In this document: piece after piece, positions 1-5,327 of the stretch
How positions within the stretch are numbered: position 1 is the stretch's first letter
How the letters are laid out: each line of letters starts with the position of its first letter
DNA from: Thermofilaceae archaeon
GTDB lineage: Archaea > Thermoproteota > Thermoprotei > Thermofilales > Thermofilaceae
DNA: 5,327 nt
Assembly (NCBI GenBank): GCA_027027675.1
Contig: JALVKT010000053.1
Span: 1-5,327 of the forward strand
Direction of reading: 5' to 3'
The notes under the pieces: generated by a model
Told to the model about the DNA's origin: nothing
What the model saw: only the letters and a program-made list of their open reading frames with translations
Database searches by the model: none
Program-made: the position numbers and the translations under genes

Positions 1-752
1 TCCCCGCGACGCACGACGCTCGCGTCGAAGAGGTTCATCCTCGGGCTTCCGATGAAGCCTGCGACGAACAGGTTTGCGGGCTTGTCGTATACCTCCTGGG
101 GCGTCCCCACCTGCTGGAGCCTCCCCTTGTTCATAACTGCGACCCTGTCGGCCATAACCATGGCTTCGACCTGGTCGTGGGTCACGTAGATCGTTGTCAC
201 CTTTATGCGGCGCTGGAGCTTCTTGAGCTCGCTCCTCATGAGAACCCTTAGGAGCGCGTCGAGGTTGCTTAGGGGCTCGTCCATGAGGAGGACGTCGGGC
301 TCCACGACTATCGCCCTGGCCACCGCTACGCGCTGCCTCTGGCCGCCGCTCAGCTGGTGGGGGTAGCGGTCCAGCAGGTCCTCTATCTGTAGGAGCCTGG
401 CCGCCCAGGTAACCTTCTCCCTTATCTCCTGCTCCGGCCTCTTCTTTATCTTGAGGGGGAACGCTATGTTCTCGTAGACCGTCATGTGGGGCCAGACGGC
501 GTAGCTCTGGAACACCATGCTTATGTTCCTCTCCCTGGGGGGCAGGTACGTCACGTCCCTGTCGCCGAAGAGCACGCGGCCCTCGTCGGGCAGCTCGAGC
601 CCGGCTATTAGGCGGAGCGTCGTCGTCTTGCCGCAGCCGCTGGGCCCGAGCAGGACTACGAACTCGCCGTCCCTTATCTCGAGGCTCAGGTGGTCGACTG
701 CCGTGACGTTTCCGAAGCGTTTAACCAGGTTTTCCAGCTTTACACCAACCAT
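1..752 (-). CDS. Carbohydrate ABC transporter ATP-binding protein, MalK/UgpC type (partial, C-terminus off the window)
   Basis: This is the cytoplasmic ATPase that powers the adjacent importer. The 250 visible residues contain the complete nucleotide-binding domain: Walker A GPSGCGKTT (36-44), Q-loop glutamine Q82 in VFQSYAVWPHM, signature LSGGQRQR (134-141), Walker B VLLMDEP (154-160), D-loop SNLDA (162-166) and switch histidine H192 in YVTHDQ. The following stretch, ending in QVGTPQEVYDKPANLFVAGF, is typical of the MalK/UgpC/MsmK family. In that family an OB-fold regulatory domain of about 120 residues comes next (usual length near 370), and it would lie beyond the left edge. The ATG at 752-750 was chosen because a GGTGA ribosome binding site sits seven bases upstream and the family's N-terminus begins there. 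It is the last visible gene of the operon, 11 bp after the MalG-type permease. In crenarchaea one ATPase may serve several importers, so substrate cannot be inferred from it. Confidence 0.96.
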   Translation of the reverse strand, partial: MVGVKLENLVKRFGNVTAVDHLSLEIRDGEFVVLLGPSGCGKTTTLRLIAGLELPDEGRVLFGDRDVTYLPPRERNISMVFQSYAVWPHMTVYENIAFPLKIKKRPEQEIREKVTWAARLLQIEDLLDRYPHQLSGGQRQRVAVARAIVVEPDVLLMDEPLSNLDALLRVLMRSELKKLQRRIKVTTIYVTHDQVEAMVMADRVAVMNKGRLQQVGTPQEVYDKPANLFVAGFIGSPRMNLFDASVVRRG

Positions 753-759
753 TCCCGGG

Positions 760-764
760 TCACC
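760..764 (-). promoter_or_regulatory. Ribosome binding site for the ATPase gene, overlapping the upstream stop codon
   Basis: On the minus strand the bases TAGGTGA hold both the TAG stop of the MalG-type permease (766-764) and the GGTGA core complementary to the archaeal 16S rRNA 3' end. Seven bases separate it from the ATG at 752. The overlap suggests translational coupling and fixes the ATPase start. Confidence 0.7.
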
Positions 765-1594
765 TACTTTATGGATATACCCCACACCTGGACGAGGTAT
801 TTCCTCGCGAAGAACACGAATATCATGGCTGGGAGCACCATTATGAAGCCGGCGGCGAACTTGTAGGGGTCGGGCGCGTTGAGCGCCGAGACGAGAATGT
901 CGGCTGGGAGCGTGCGGTTCACGAGTGTGAGGACGCTTGCGATGAAGACCTCGTTCCAGCTCATGATGAACACGAAGATTGCGGCTGCGCTTAGGCCTGG
1001 CAGGGCGAGCGGCATTGTTATTCTGAGGAAGGACTCCCAGCCGCTGAGGCCGAACACCATCCCGGCCTCCTCGTAGTCGACGGGTATGCCTGCGAAGAGG
1101 CTGCTAGTTATCAGGACAACGAAGGGGAGCGACATCGCGGTGTGGGCCAGCGCAACCCCTATGAGCGTGTCCGCGAGGCCGACCCTCAGGTATATCACGA
1201 CGAGGGGTATGGCGAGCACTATGACGGGGAACATCCTCAGCCCGATTATGGAGAGCTTGAACGCGTCCTTGCCCTTGAAGACGTACCTGGAGAGGCTGTA
1301 GCCCGCCGGCAGTCCGACGGCGAAGCTTATCAGTATGGTGAGCGTGGCGACGATTATGCTGTTCATCGTCGACCTCCAGGCGCCCAGGACTACGAGGAAG
1401 GTGTAGACGTTCTCCAGCGTGAACCTCGTAGGGAATACCTTGTGTATGTTGTAGTAGTCCGAGGGCGACGCGAAGGCGGATACGAATATGAGGATTAGGG
1501 GCACTGCTATCCAGGTCACGATGAGCGTCGCCAGGGCGTAGACGAGTATGTGCTTGAGGGCCTCCCCCTTGTACTCCTTATATGACCCGCCCAT
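764..1594 (-). CDS. Carbohydrate ABC transporter permease, MalG type
   Basis: This is a membrane subunit of the sugar importer; it pairs with the neighbouring MalF-type permease to form the translocation channel. It has 276 residues, the usual size for MalG/UgpE/LacG-like permeases. About six hydrophobic segments are visible, near residues 20-40, 78-99, 115-136, 146-167, 201-222 and 245-263. The cytoplasmic EAA loop that docks on the ATPase is clear at about 175-200, beginning EEAGMVFGLSGWESF and ending ITMPLALPGL. The C-terminus VQVWGISIK resembles the family's usual end (…GLTAGAVKG-like). The ATG at 1594-1592 is supported by a strong ribosome binding site five bases upstream. The gene lies 5 bp after the MalF-type gene and 11 bp before the ATPase, so co-transcription is very likely. 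The family assignment is firm; the transported sugar is unknown. Confidence 0.95.
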   Translation of the reverse strand: MGGSYKEYKGEALKHILVYALATLIVTWIAVPLILIFVSAFASPSDYYNIHKVFPTRFTLENVYTFLVVLGAWRSTMNSIIVATLTILISFAVGLPAGYSLSRYVFKGKDAFKLSIIGLRMFPVIVLAIPLVVIYLRVGLADTLIGVALAHTAMSLPFVVLITSSLFAGIPVDYEEAGMVFGLSGWESFLRITMPLALPGLSAAAIFVFIMSWNEVFIASVLTLVNRTLPADILVSALNAPDPYKFAAGFIMVLPAMIFVFFARKYLVQVWGISIK

Positions 1595-1599
1595 TCAAC

Positions 1600-1609
1600 T
1601 CACCCCTCC
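1600..1609 (-). promoter_or_regulatory. Strong ribosome binding site for the MalG-type permease
   Basis: The minus strand reads GGAGGGGTGA, closely matching the archaeal consensus GGAGGTGA, and its last three bases are the TGA stop of the upstream permease (1602-1600). Five bases separate it from the ATG at 1594. It supports that start and suggests coupled translation of the two permeases. Confidence 0.75.
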
Positions 1610-2472
1610 AGGTACTTGGGCTTGAACAGCTTCAGGTAGAGGAAGCCCAGCGCGAGGGAGATGACCGCTATTATCAGGGCGTAGGCGGCGGCGACGTTGG
1701 GGTTCTTGAGCTCCACCTGCCAGTAGTACGTCTCGCCGGCTAGCACGGGTATGTCCCTGCCCGCGAGTATCCAGACCACCGCGAACACCTGCATTGCGAA
1801 GAGCGTCCTTATTATGAGGGCTGTCTGGAGGCTAGGCTTCACCATGGGGAATATCACGTAGCGGAACTTCTCCCACTGTGAGGCGCCGAACACGTCTGCG
1901 GCCTCGAGGTAGTCCTTGCCTATCATCTGGAAGCCCGCGAACACTATTACGAAGACTATCGCCGTCGCCCTCCACACCTCCGTGGTCACTATCGCGAGGA
2001 ACTCCATGTCCCTGTACTGGTAGCCGAAGAAGTGGAGGGGCCTCGTGATGAGCCCCAGGTTTAGGAGGAGGCGGTTGAGGAAGCCGCTGTCTGTGAGGAT
2101 GTTGTACCAGATGAGCGCCGCCGCGACGTCGCTTATCGTGAGCGGTATGAGGAACGTGTAGAGGACGGCGCCGCTCCCCTTAAACTTCCTCATCAAGAGT
2201 ATGCTCACGCCCAGGGCCAGCGCGACCTGTATCGGAATTATGACGCCGGCCAGGAGGAACGTGTAGCGCAGCGCCTCCCAGAAGTGGAAGTCCTGCGCCA
2301 GCACCTCGTAGTTGAAGAGCCCTATGGCGCCCGTGTCGGGGTCGGTGAAGGCCAGCCTCACAGTCTCGGCTATGGGGTAGCCGACGAAGACGAGCATGTA
2401 GACGGCCGTGGGGAGTAGGAGGAGATAAGGCGTTAACCTGCGAAAAAGAAGGGCTTTTTTGCGGGGATCCAA
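1600..2472 (-). CDS. Carbohydrate ABC transporter permease, MalF/UgpA type
   Basis: This is the second membrane subunit of the importer. Its 290 residues match the short MalF-like permeases (UgpA/LacF) that lack the large periplasmic loop of the E. coli protein. Six likely membrane segments lie near 13-33, 69-94, 102-124, 158-181, 213-236 and 261-283. The EAA loop at 189-215 starts LEAADVFGASQWEKF and leads into VIFPMVKPSL, the ATPase contact. The N-terminus has a positive patch (PRKK, FRR) before the first helix, consistent with a cytoplasmic start. The start codon appears to be TTG (2472-2470): no in-frame ATG or GTG lies nearby upstream, and GGGTG (2485-2481) sits eight bases before it. 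The gene follows the binding protein by 20 bp. The TTG start and an inverted repeat over it could lower its translation relative to the binding protein. Confidence 0.94.
   Translation of the reverse strand: MDPRKKALLFRRLTPYLLLLPTAVYMLVFVGYPIAETVRLAFTDPDTGAIGLFNYEVLAQDFHFWEALRYTFLLAGVIIPIQVALALGVSILLMRKFKGSGAVLYTFLIPLTISDVAAALIWYNILTDSGFLNRLLLNLGLITRPLHFFGYQYRDMEFLAIVTTEVWRATAIVFVIVFAGFQMIGKDYLEAADVFGASQWEKFRYVIFPMVKPSLQTALIIRTLFAMQVFAVVWILAGRDIPVLAGETYYWQVELKNPNVAAAYALIIAVISLALGFLYLKLFKPKYLEG
2440..2462 (-). repeat. A/T-rich imperfect inverted repeat within the first codons of the MalF-type gene
   Basis: On the minus strand GCAAAAAAG (2462-2454) can pair with CTTTTTCGC (2448-2440) around a five-base CCCTT loop; eight of nine positions match. 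It includes a T5 run (2447-2443) and is an A/T-rich island in GC-rich DNA. It encodes part of the positive N-terminus (RKKALLFRR), so AAA and TTT codons may explain it. It could instead be a weak intra-operon pause, termination or processing site. No function is shown. Confidence 0.4.
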
Positions 2473-2487
2473 GGGCTGGGCACCCTT
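2471..2487 (-). promoter_or_regulatory. Small hairpin covering the ribosome binding site and TTG start of the MalF-type permease
   Basis: On the minus strand AAGGG (2487-2483) pairs perfectly with CCCTT (2475-2471) around the seven-base loop TGCCCAG. The stem contains most of the GGGTG ribosome binding site and the first two bases of the TTG start. If it forms it would hinder initiation. A 5-bp stem is weak at high growth temperature, so this is a candidate only. Confidence 0.35.
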
Positions 2488-2492
2488 TTCCC

Positions 2493-3806
2493 TTAGGCGT
2501 CGGGCGGCGGAAGCGGCGCGCCGGTCTCCTGGAAGAGCTTCTGGAGCTTGGGGCCGAGGTCGTTGAGCACCGTCTGGATGTCCTCGCCGTTGAGCACTAT
2601 GCGCTCGAAGGCCTTCCTGTAGGTGCCGGTGAACTCGCCTCCCTTGCTGCCGAGGCTGGGTATCATTGCAAGTATGGCGTCAGGCTCGTTTATCTGCGTC
2701 GTAACGCCTACCGCGAGCACCTTGAGCGGGCCGCTCGGTATCTTGCCGGCCGCCTCCTTGACGCTGGGGAAGAAGCCCGTGTTCTTGAGCACCTCGACCT
2801 GGACCTCAGGCCTGGTGAGGTAGTCTATGAGCTTCCAGGCCGCGTCCTGGTTCGGCGCGTTCTTAGGTATGGCTAGGCCTGCGACGACGAGTATGAAGCC
2901 GCGTCCCTTGGGGCCGCGTGGTACGGGGACTACGACGAACTGGTTGGGCTCCTGCTCGATGGCGTCCTTAATCCTGGCGGTGTGGTCCCAGGCCAGCCAG
3001 ACCTCTCCCTTGAGGAGGGGCTCCGCCATAGCGTCCCAGGTGGTGCTGGCTGGGTTAGTGTACTTCCAGAGCTCCCTCAGGTACTTCCACATCTGGACTG
3101 CCTCGGGGCTGTTGAACTTCTTGACCTGGTAGCCCGTGAAGCTCGGGTATAGGTAGCCGTGGAGGAAGCGGTGCCAGAGGCCCTTCGGGCCAACCGGGAA
3201 GCCGAGCTTCTTCTCGCCGGTCTTCTCGTAGATGTTCTTTGCCCAGGCGAGGAGCGCGTCATAGGTCCACTTGTCGCTGCCCTGTATCACGTCCTGCTCG
3301 GTGAGGCCTGGAGGCAGGTACTTGAAGGCCTCCTTGTTGACCACGAAGACGTATGTAGCGGTCATCCAGGGCACGTAGGCCTTTATCCCGTGGAGGTGGC
3401 TGTACTTCTCCAGAACAGCGGGGAAGGTGCGGCCGGGGAGCTGGCCGAACTTGGAGAGGTCTGTGAGGTAGCCCTTGCTGGCGTAGAGGTCTAGGCCGCC
3501 GTGCAGGTCTCCCACGACGCTTATGGTGACCTTCCCTGACTCTTCCTCAGCGCTTAGCCTGGAGTACAGGTCTGCGTAGCTCATTGGGACGTACTCGACC
3601 TTTATGCCTGTCTCCTTGGTGAACCCGGGGAGGAGCTGTCCCTCGACGAAGGCGCGCTCCTTGGTCGGTGCGAGCTGGGTGCTGGCGAATATTATGCTCT
3701 TGGCTCCGCCGGCGCCCTGGGTCGTGTAATAGTAGTAGGCTATGCCGGCGATCACCAGAACCGCTACTATAACGCCTATTAGGAGCTTCGTGCTCATTGC
3801 TCCCAT
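2493..3806 (-). CDS. Extracellular carbohydrate-binding protein of the ABC importer (membrane-anchored)
   Basis: This is the receptor that captures the sugar outside the cell and delivers it to the two permeases. With the start chosen here it has 437 residues, normal for the SBP_bac_1/SBP_bac_8 family. Residues 7-27 form one hydrophobic segment ending in YYYY, followed by a short TTQGAGG linker; there is no cysteine lipobox, so it is probably held by an uncleaved N-terminal anchor or an unrecognised archaeal signal. The mature part shows family features: QLLPGFTKETGIKVEYVP early on, GEVWLAWDHT near 267-276, and a C-lobe motif at 309-336 starting AGLAIPKNAPNQDAAWKLID and followed by YLTRPEVQ. 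The ATG at 3806 lies where transcription from the TATA element is expected to begin, suggesting a leaderless mRNA. An upstream ATG at 3884 would run through the promoter and into the divergent regulator, so it is rejected; an ATG at 3797 is a lesser alternative. It is first in the operon, as is common. Ligand unknown. Confidence 0.94.
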   Translation of the reverse strand: MGAMSTKLLIGVIVAVLVIAGIAYYYYTTQGAGGAKSIIFASTQLAPTKERAFVEGQLLPGFTKETGIKVEYVPMSYADLYSRLSAEEESGKVTISVVGDLHGGLDLYASKGYLTDLSKFGQLPGRTFPAVLEKYSHLHGIKAYVPWMTATYVFVVNKEAFKYLPPGLTEQDVIQGSDKWTYDALLAWAKNIYEKTGEKKLGFPVGPKGLWHRFLHGYLYPSFTGYQVKKFNSPEAVQMWKYLRELWKYTNPASTTWDAMAEPLLKGEVWLAWDHTARIKDAIEQEPNQFVVVPVPRGPKGRGFILVVAGLAIPKNAPNQDAAWKLIDYLTRPEVQVEVLKNTGFFPSVKEAAGKIPSGPLKVLAVGVTTQINEPDAILAMIPSLGSKGGEFTGTYRKAFERIVLNGEDIQTVLNDLGPKLQKLFQETGAPLPPPDA

Positions 3807-3820
3807 CCACTTATACCTTC

Positions 3821-3845
3821 GGAAAAAAGTATTAATAAAGTTTCC
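3821..3845. promoter_or_regulatory. Shared bidirectional BRE/TATA promoter between the binding protein and the regulator
   Basis: The 63-bp gap between the two divergent starts contains one clear A/T-rich element. Its core TATTAATA (3830-3837) is a perfect palindrome and is flanked on each strand by a purine-rich BRE-like sequence: GGAAAAAAG on the plus strand (3821-3829) and GGAAACTT on the minus strand (3845-3838). The usual archaeal distance of about 26 bases from TATA centre to transcription start predicts a minus-strand start near 3807, at the ATG of the binding-protein gene, and a plus-strand start near 3860, about ten bases before the regulator's TTG. Whether polymerase fires in both directions from the one element is inference. 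Confidence 0.65.
3826..3841 (+). repeat. Short direct repeat AAAGT with 11-bp period over the promoter, candidate operator
   Basis: AAAGT occurs at 3826-3830 and 3837-3841, exactly 11 bp apart, about one helical turn, so both copies face the same side of DNA and flank the TATA core. A regulator bound here would block TBP. The first copy extends to AAAGTA, the complement of TACTTT, which I recall as a half-site of the Thermococcales TrmB operator; the second half of that palindrome is not found. Such short A/T repeats can arise by chance. Confidence 0.3.
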
Positions 3846-3859
3846 TACGCTATTCTCTC

Positions 3860-3863
3860 GGTG
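3860..3863 (+). promoter_or_regulatory. Possible ribosome binding site for the TrmB-family regulator
   Basis: GGTG lies six bases before the TTG at 3870. It supports this unusual start, since a TAA at 3864-3866 in the same frame rules out any earlier one. If transcription begins near 3860 as the TATA position predicts, this site would be at the very 5' end of the mRNA. Confidence 0.45.
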
Positions 3864-3869
3864 TAACGT

Positions 3870-4889
3870 TTGGAGAGCCTCCAACAGCTCTTCAAGCTAT
3901 TAGACCTCACAGGCTTCGACACGAGGGTCTACGTCACCCTGCTCTCCACAGGGCCCACCTCGCCCTCGAGGCTTGTGAGCGAGCTCTCCACCCATAGGCC
4001 CCAGGTCCACGAGAGCCTCAAGAGGCTGGCCGCCAGGGGGCTGGTGGAGGTGTACAGTGGGAGGCCCGCGATCTATAGGGCCGTGCCCCCCGACGTCGCA
4101 CTGAGCCTCGTGGGGGACGAGTACGAGGAGCTCGTCGAGGAGGCGCGCCGCTACCTCGAGTCCCTCGGCGGCCCCGAGGAGGAGGGTGAGCATGGGGTCT
4201 GGATGTATAAGAGCAGGAAGGGGCTCCTGGCCCGCTTCGCAAAGACTATTGACGAGGCTGCCGTCGACCTCGTAGCCTGCGGCGACGCGCTCTTCCTCTC
4301 AAAGCTGCTCCCACTGCTCCGGGACGCCCAGGCGCGCGGGGTGACCGTGTACACCCTGGTGTATGAGATACCTGGCGTCGAGTTCCGCGAGGAAGAGTTT
4401 AGGGGGCTCGAGAAGGTTAAGAAGGCGGTCTCCGGGGACCTCATGGTTGTGGCGGACTCGCGGGTCGGCGTGCTCGCGCAGCGGCGGCTGGGCGGCGACG
4501 GGTTCCCGAGCTACGGCGTGGTTGTCGAGGAGCCCGTCCTCATAGACTATCTGCTCCAGGACTTCCTCTACAGGTGGAGGAGGAGCACAGTGGTGTTTGA
4601 CAGGCCCCTCAAGCTTCCGGCCAGGCTCACAATGTTTAAGATGGCGATCGTAGAGGCTTCACGGCTGCTCTCAATGGGCGTCAGGCTGTGGGTCTCGGCC
4701 AAGGGGAGGTGGGTTCACAGGGGCAGGGAGGGCAGGGTTGAGGGGCGCCTCGCCGAGGCGAGGATCGACGAGACCACCGGTATAGCTCAGATGGTGCTCG
4801 TCTCGGACGGCTCGAGGGTCACGGTGGGCGGGCCCGACGCCATACTCGAGGACTTCGCCGCGTCGGAGGTGTACATGAGGGGTGAGTAG
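3870..4889 (+). CDS. TrmB-family sugar-responsive transcriptional regulator
   Basis: This is probably the cytoplasmic DNA-binding protein that controls the divergent importer and its own unit according to a bound sugar. Its 339 residues nearly equal my recollection of Pyrococcus furiosus TrmB (about 338), so it is the full-length type. Residues 8-73 form the TrmB winged helix: LTGFDTRVYVTLL, a helix-turn-helix with HRPQVHESLKRLAARGLVEV, and the wing SGRPAIYRAVPP. A charged helix (about 83-99) likely makes the dimer coiled coil. Residues 109-240 match the PLD-like middle domain of TrmB proteins, and about 245-339 the C-terminal sugar-binding part, with GPDAILE at 321-327. The start is TTG at 3870; an in-frame TAA at 3864-3866 excludes anything earlier. 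It may act as repressor or activator, and the effector sugar is unknown. It is joined to the downstream hydrolase-like gene by a one-base gap. Confidence 0.93.
   Translation: MESLQQLFKLLDLTGFDTRVYVTLLSTGPTSPSRLVSELSTHRPQVHESLKRLAARGLVEVYSGRPAIYRAVPPDVALSLVGDEYEELVEEARRYLESLGGPEEEGEHGVWMYKSRKGLLARFAKTIDEAAVDLVACGDALFLSKLLPLLRDAQARGVTVYTLVYEIPGVEFREEEFRGLEKVKKAVSGDLMVVADSRVGVLAQRRLGGDGFPSYGVVVEEPVLIDYLLQDFLYRWRRSTVVFDRPLKLPARLTMFKMAIVEASRLLSMGVRLWVSAKGRWVHRGREGRVEGRLAEARIDETTGIAQMVLVSDGSRVTVGGPDAILEDFAASEVYMRGE
4879..4885 (+). promoter_or_regulatory. Ribosome binding site for the hydrolase-like gene, inside the end of the regulator gene
   Basis: GGGGTGA at 4879-4885 lies within the last codons of the regulator and five bases before GTG 4891. 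It favours that start over the in-frame GTG at 4882, which overlaps the binding site itself, and indicates coupled translation with the regulator. Confidence 0.65.
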
Positions 4890-4890
4890 G

Positions 4891-5327
4891 GTGTTCAGGT
4901 ATACGCGGGTGCTCCAGTTCAACGTTGAGGACGCCCTGAGCTACGGCGCAGACAGGGTTACGGGGAGGGACATCGTAGAGCTAGCCGAGAGGCTCGGCGC
5001 AAACACTATAACGTTTTTCGCCCGCGACGCTTGGGGCCGGGCCTACTACGACAGCCGCCTAGCCAGGAAGTCCGAGAAGCTTGGCTCTAGGGATCTGCTC
5101 CGCGAGGTTTTGGAGGAGGCCGGCAGGAGGGGCATAGCGGTTATACCCATGGTTGGGCACACGACGAACCCCGAGCTCTACTCGAGGCACCCCGAGTGGG
5201 CCCAGAGGGACAGGGAGGGGCGCGTCATAGCCATGGACACTGACCCTGAGCGCGCGCCGCGCGGCAAGGCGACCTGGCCCCTCATGTGCCTCAACACCCC
5301 GTTCCTCGAGCACGTCGCCGCGGAGGT
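4891..5327 (+). CDS. GHL6-like putative glycosyl hydrolase, TIM-barrel N-terminal part (partial, runs off the right edge)
   Basis: The 145 visible residues look like the start of a (beta/alpha)8 hydrolase. The order is: a first strand with RVLQFNVEDALSYG, a helix with DIVELAERLGANTITFFARD (26-45) giving the second strand, WGRAYYDSRLARK, a helix SRDLLREVLEEAGRRGIAV with strand IPMVGHTTNPEL, then HPEWAQRDREGRV (100-112) and MCLNTPFLEHVAAEV. This pattern, especially YY after an aromatic-rich strand, RRGI-V, HPEW and DREGR, resembles the GHL6 group of putative glycosyl hydrolases, often found before beta-galactosidase-like trimerisation domains; alpha-L-fucosidases and other family-A TIM barrels are alternatives. 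No signal peptide is seen, so it is probably cytoplasmic. The catalytic residues would lie mostly beyond the window. The start is GTG 4891, backed by GGGGTGA upstream; GTG 4882 would add three residues. Its link to a sugar regulator and importer supports a carbohydrate role, but substrate and activity are unproven. Confidence 0.72.
   Translation, partial: MFRYTRVLQFNVEDALSYGADRVTGRDIVELAERLGANTITFFARDAWGRAYYDSRLARKSEKLGSRDLLREVLEEAGRRGIAVIPMVGHTTNPELYSRHPEWAQRDREGRVIAMDTDPERAPRGKATWPLMCLNTPFLEHVAAE

Noticed and set aside
517..846. Open frame on the plus strand opposite the ATPase and MalG-type genes
   Set aside because: It is serine/proline/arginine-rich, matches no family I recognise and lies antisense to two clearly real genes.
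1142..1498. Open frame on the plus strand opposite the MalG-type permease
   Set aside because: Its E/Y/R/D-rich composition is what the reverse complement of hydrophobic GC-rich codons gives; no ribosome binding site or family motif.
3159..3494. Open frame on the plus strand opposite the binding-protein gene
   Set aside because: Antisense shadow of a conserved coding sequence, with no domain or upstream signal.
3811..3818. Second TATA-like stretch (TTATACC on plus, GGTATAA on minus)
   Set aside because: On the minus strand it would start transcription inside the binding-protein gene, past both possible ATGs. On the plus strand it lacks a good BRE and is weaker than the element at 3830-3837.
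3807..3884. Upstream extension of the binding-protein frame to an ATG at 3884
   Set aside because: It crosses the whole divergent promoter and the first codons of the regulator on the other strand, and the added residues look unlike a signal sequence.
4882..4890. Alternative GTG start at 4882 for the hydrolase-like gene
   Set aside because: It is in frame but sits inside the GGGGTGA ribosome binding site that serves GTG 4891; it adds only three residues and cannot be fully excluded.
5059..5313. Open frame on the minus strand opposite the hydrolase-like gene
   Set aside because: The plus-strand frame has coherent TIM-barrel motifs and a ribosome binding site; this one has neither.

Overview
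The window looks like part of the chromosome of a hyperthermophilic crenarchaeon (Thermoproteota). This rests on roughly 60% GC by eye, heavy use of AGG for arginine and ATA for isoleucine, GTG and TTG start codons, GGTGA-type ribosome binding sites, a BRE/TATA-type promoter and a TrmB-family regulator. Thermofilales or a relative would fit, but the genus is a guess.

Layout: two divergent transcription units share a 63-bp promoter region (3807-3869). Leftward on the minus strand runs a compact carbohydrate ABC importer operon in the order solute-binding protein (2493-3806), MalF-type permease (1600-2472), MalG-type permease (764-1594) and MalK/UgpC-type ATPase (1-752). The ATPase is cut by the left edge, so its C-terminal regulatory domain lies outside. 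Rightward on the plus strand are a full-length TrmB-family sugar-responsive regulator (3870-4889) and, one base after its stop codon, the first 145 codons of a TIM-barrel protein that resembles the GHL6 family of putative glycosyl hydrolases (4891 to the right edge). Nearly all of the window is coding; no stretch over 300 bases lacks a gene, and I saw no tRNA, rRNA, CRISPR array or mobile element.

Inferred working model: the regulator senses a sugar and controls both its own unit and the importer from the shared promoter. The importer captures an oligosaccharide outside the cell, and the neighbouring hydrolase-like enzyme, with any genes beyond the edge, may process it. The sugar cannot be read from this sequence.

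The system belongs to known families. The most interesting points are fine-scale: a palindromic TATA element that seems to serve both directions, a probably leaderless binding-protein mRNA, two small inverted repeats at the binding-protein/permease junction that could set subunit ratios, and a poorly characterised hydrolase-like gene tied to a sugar regulator.
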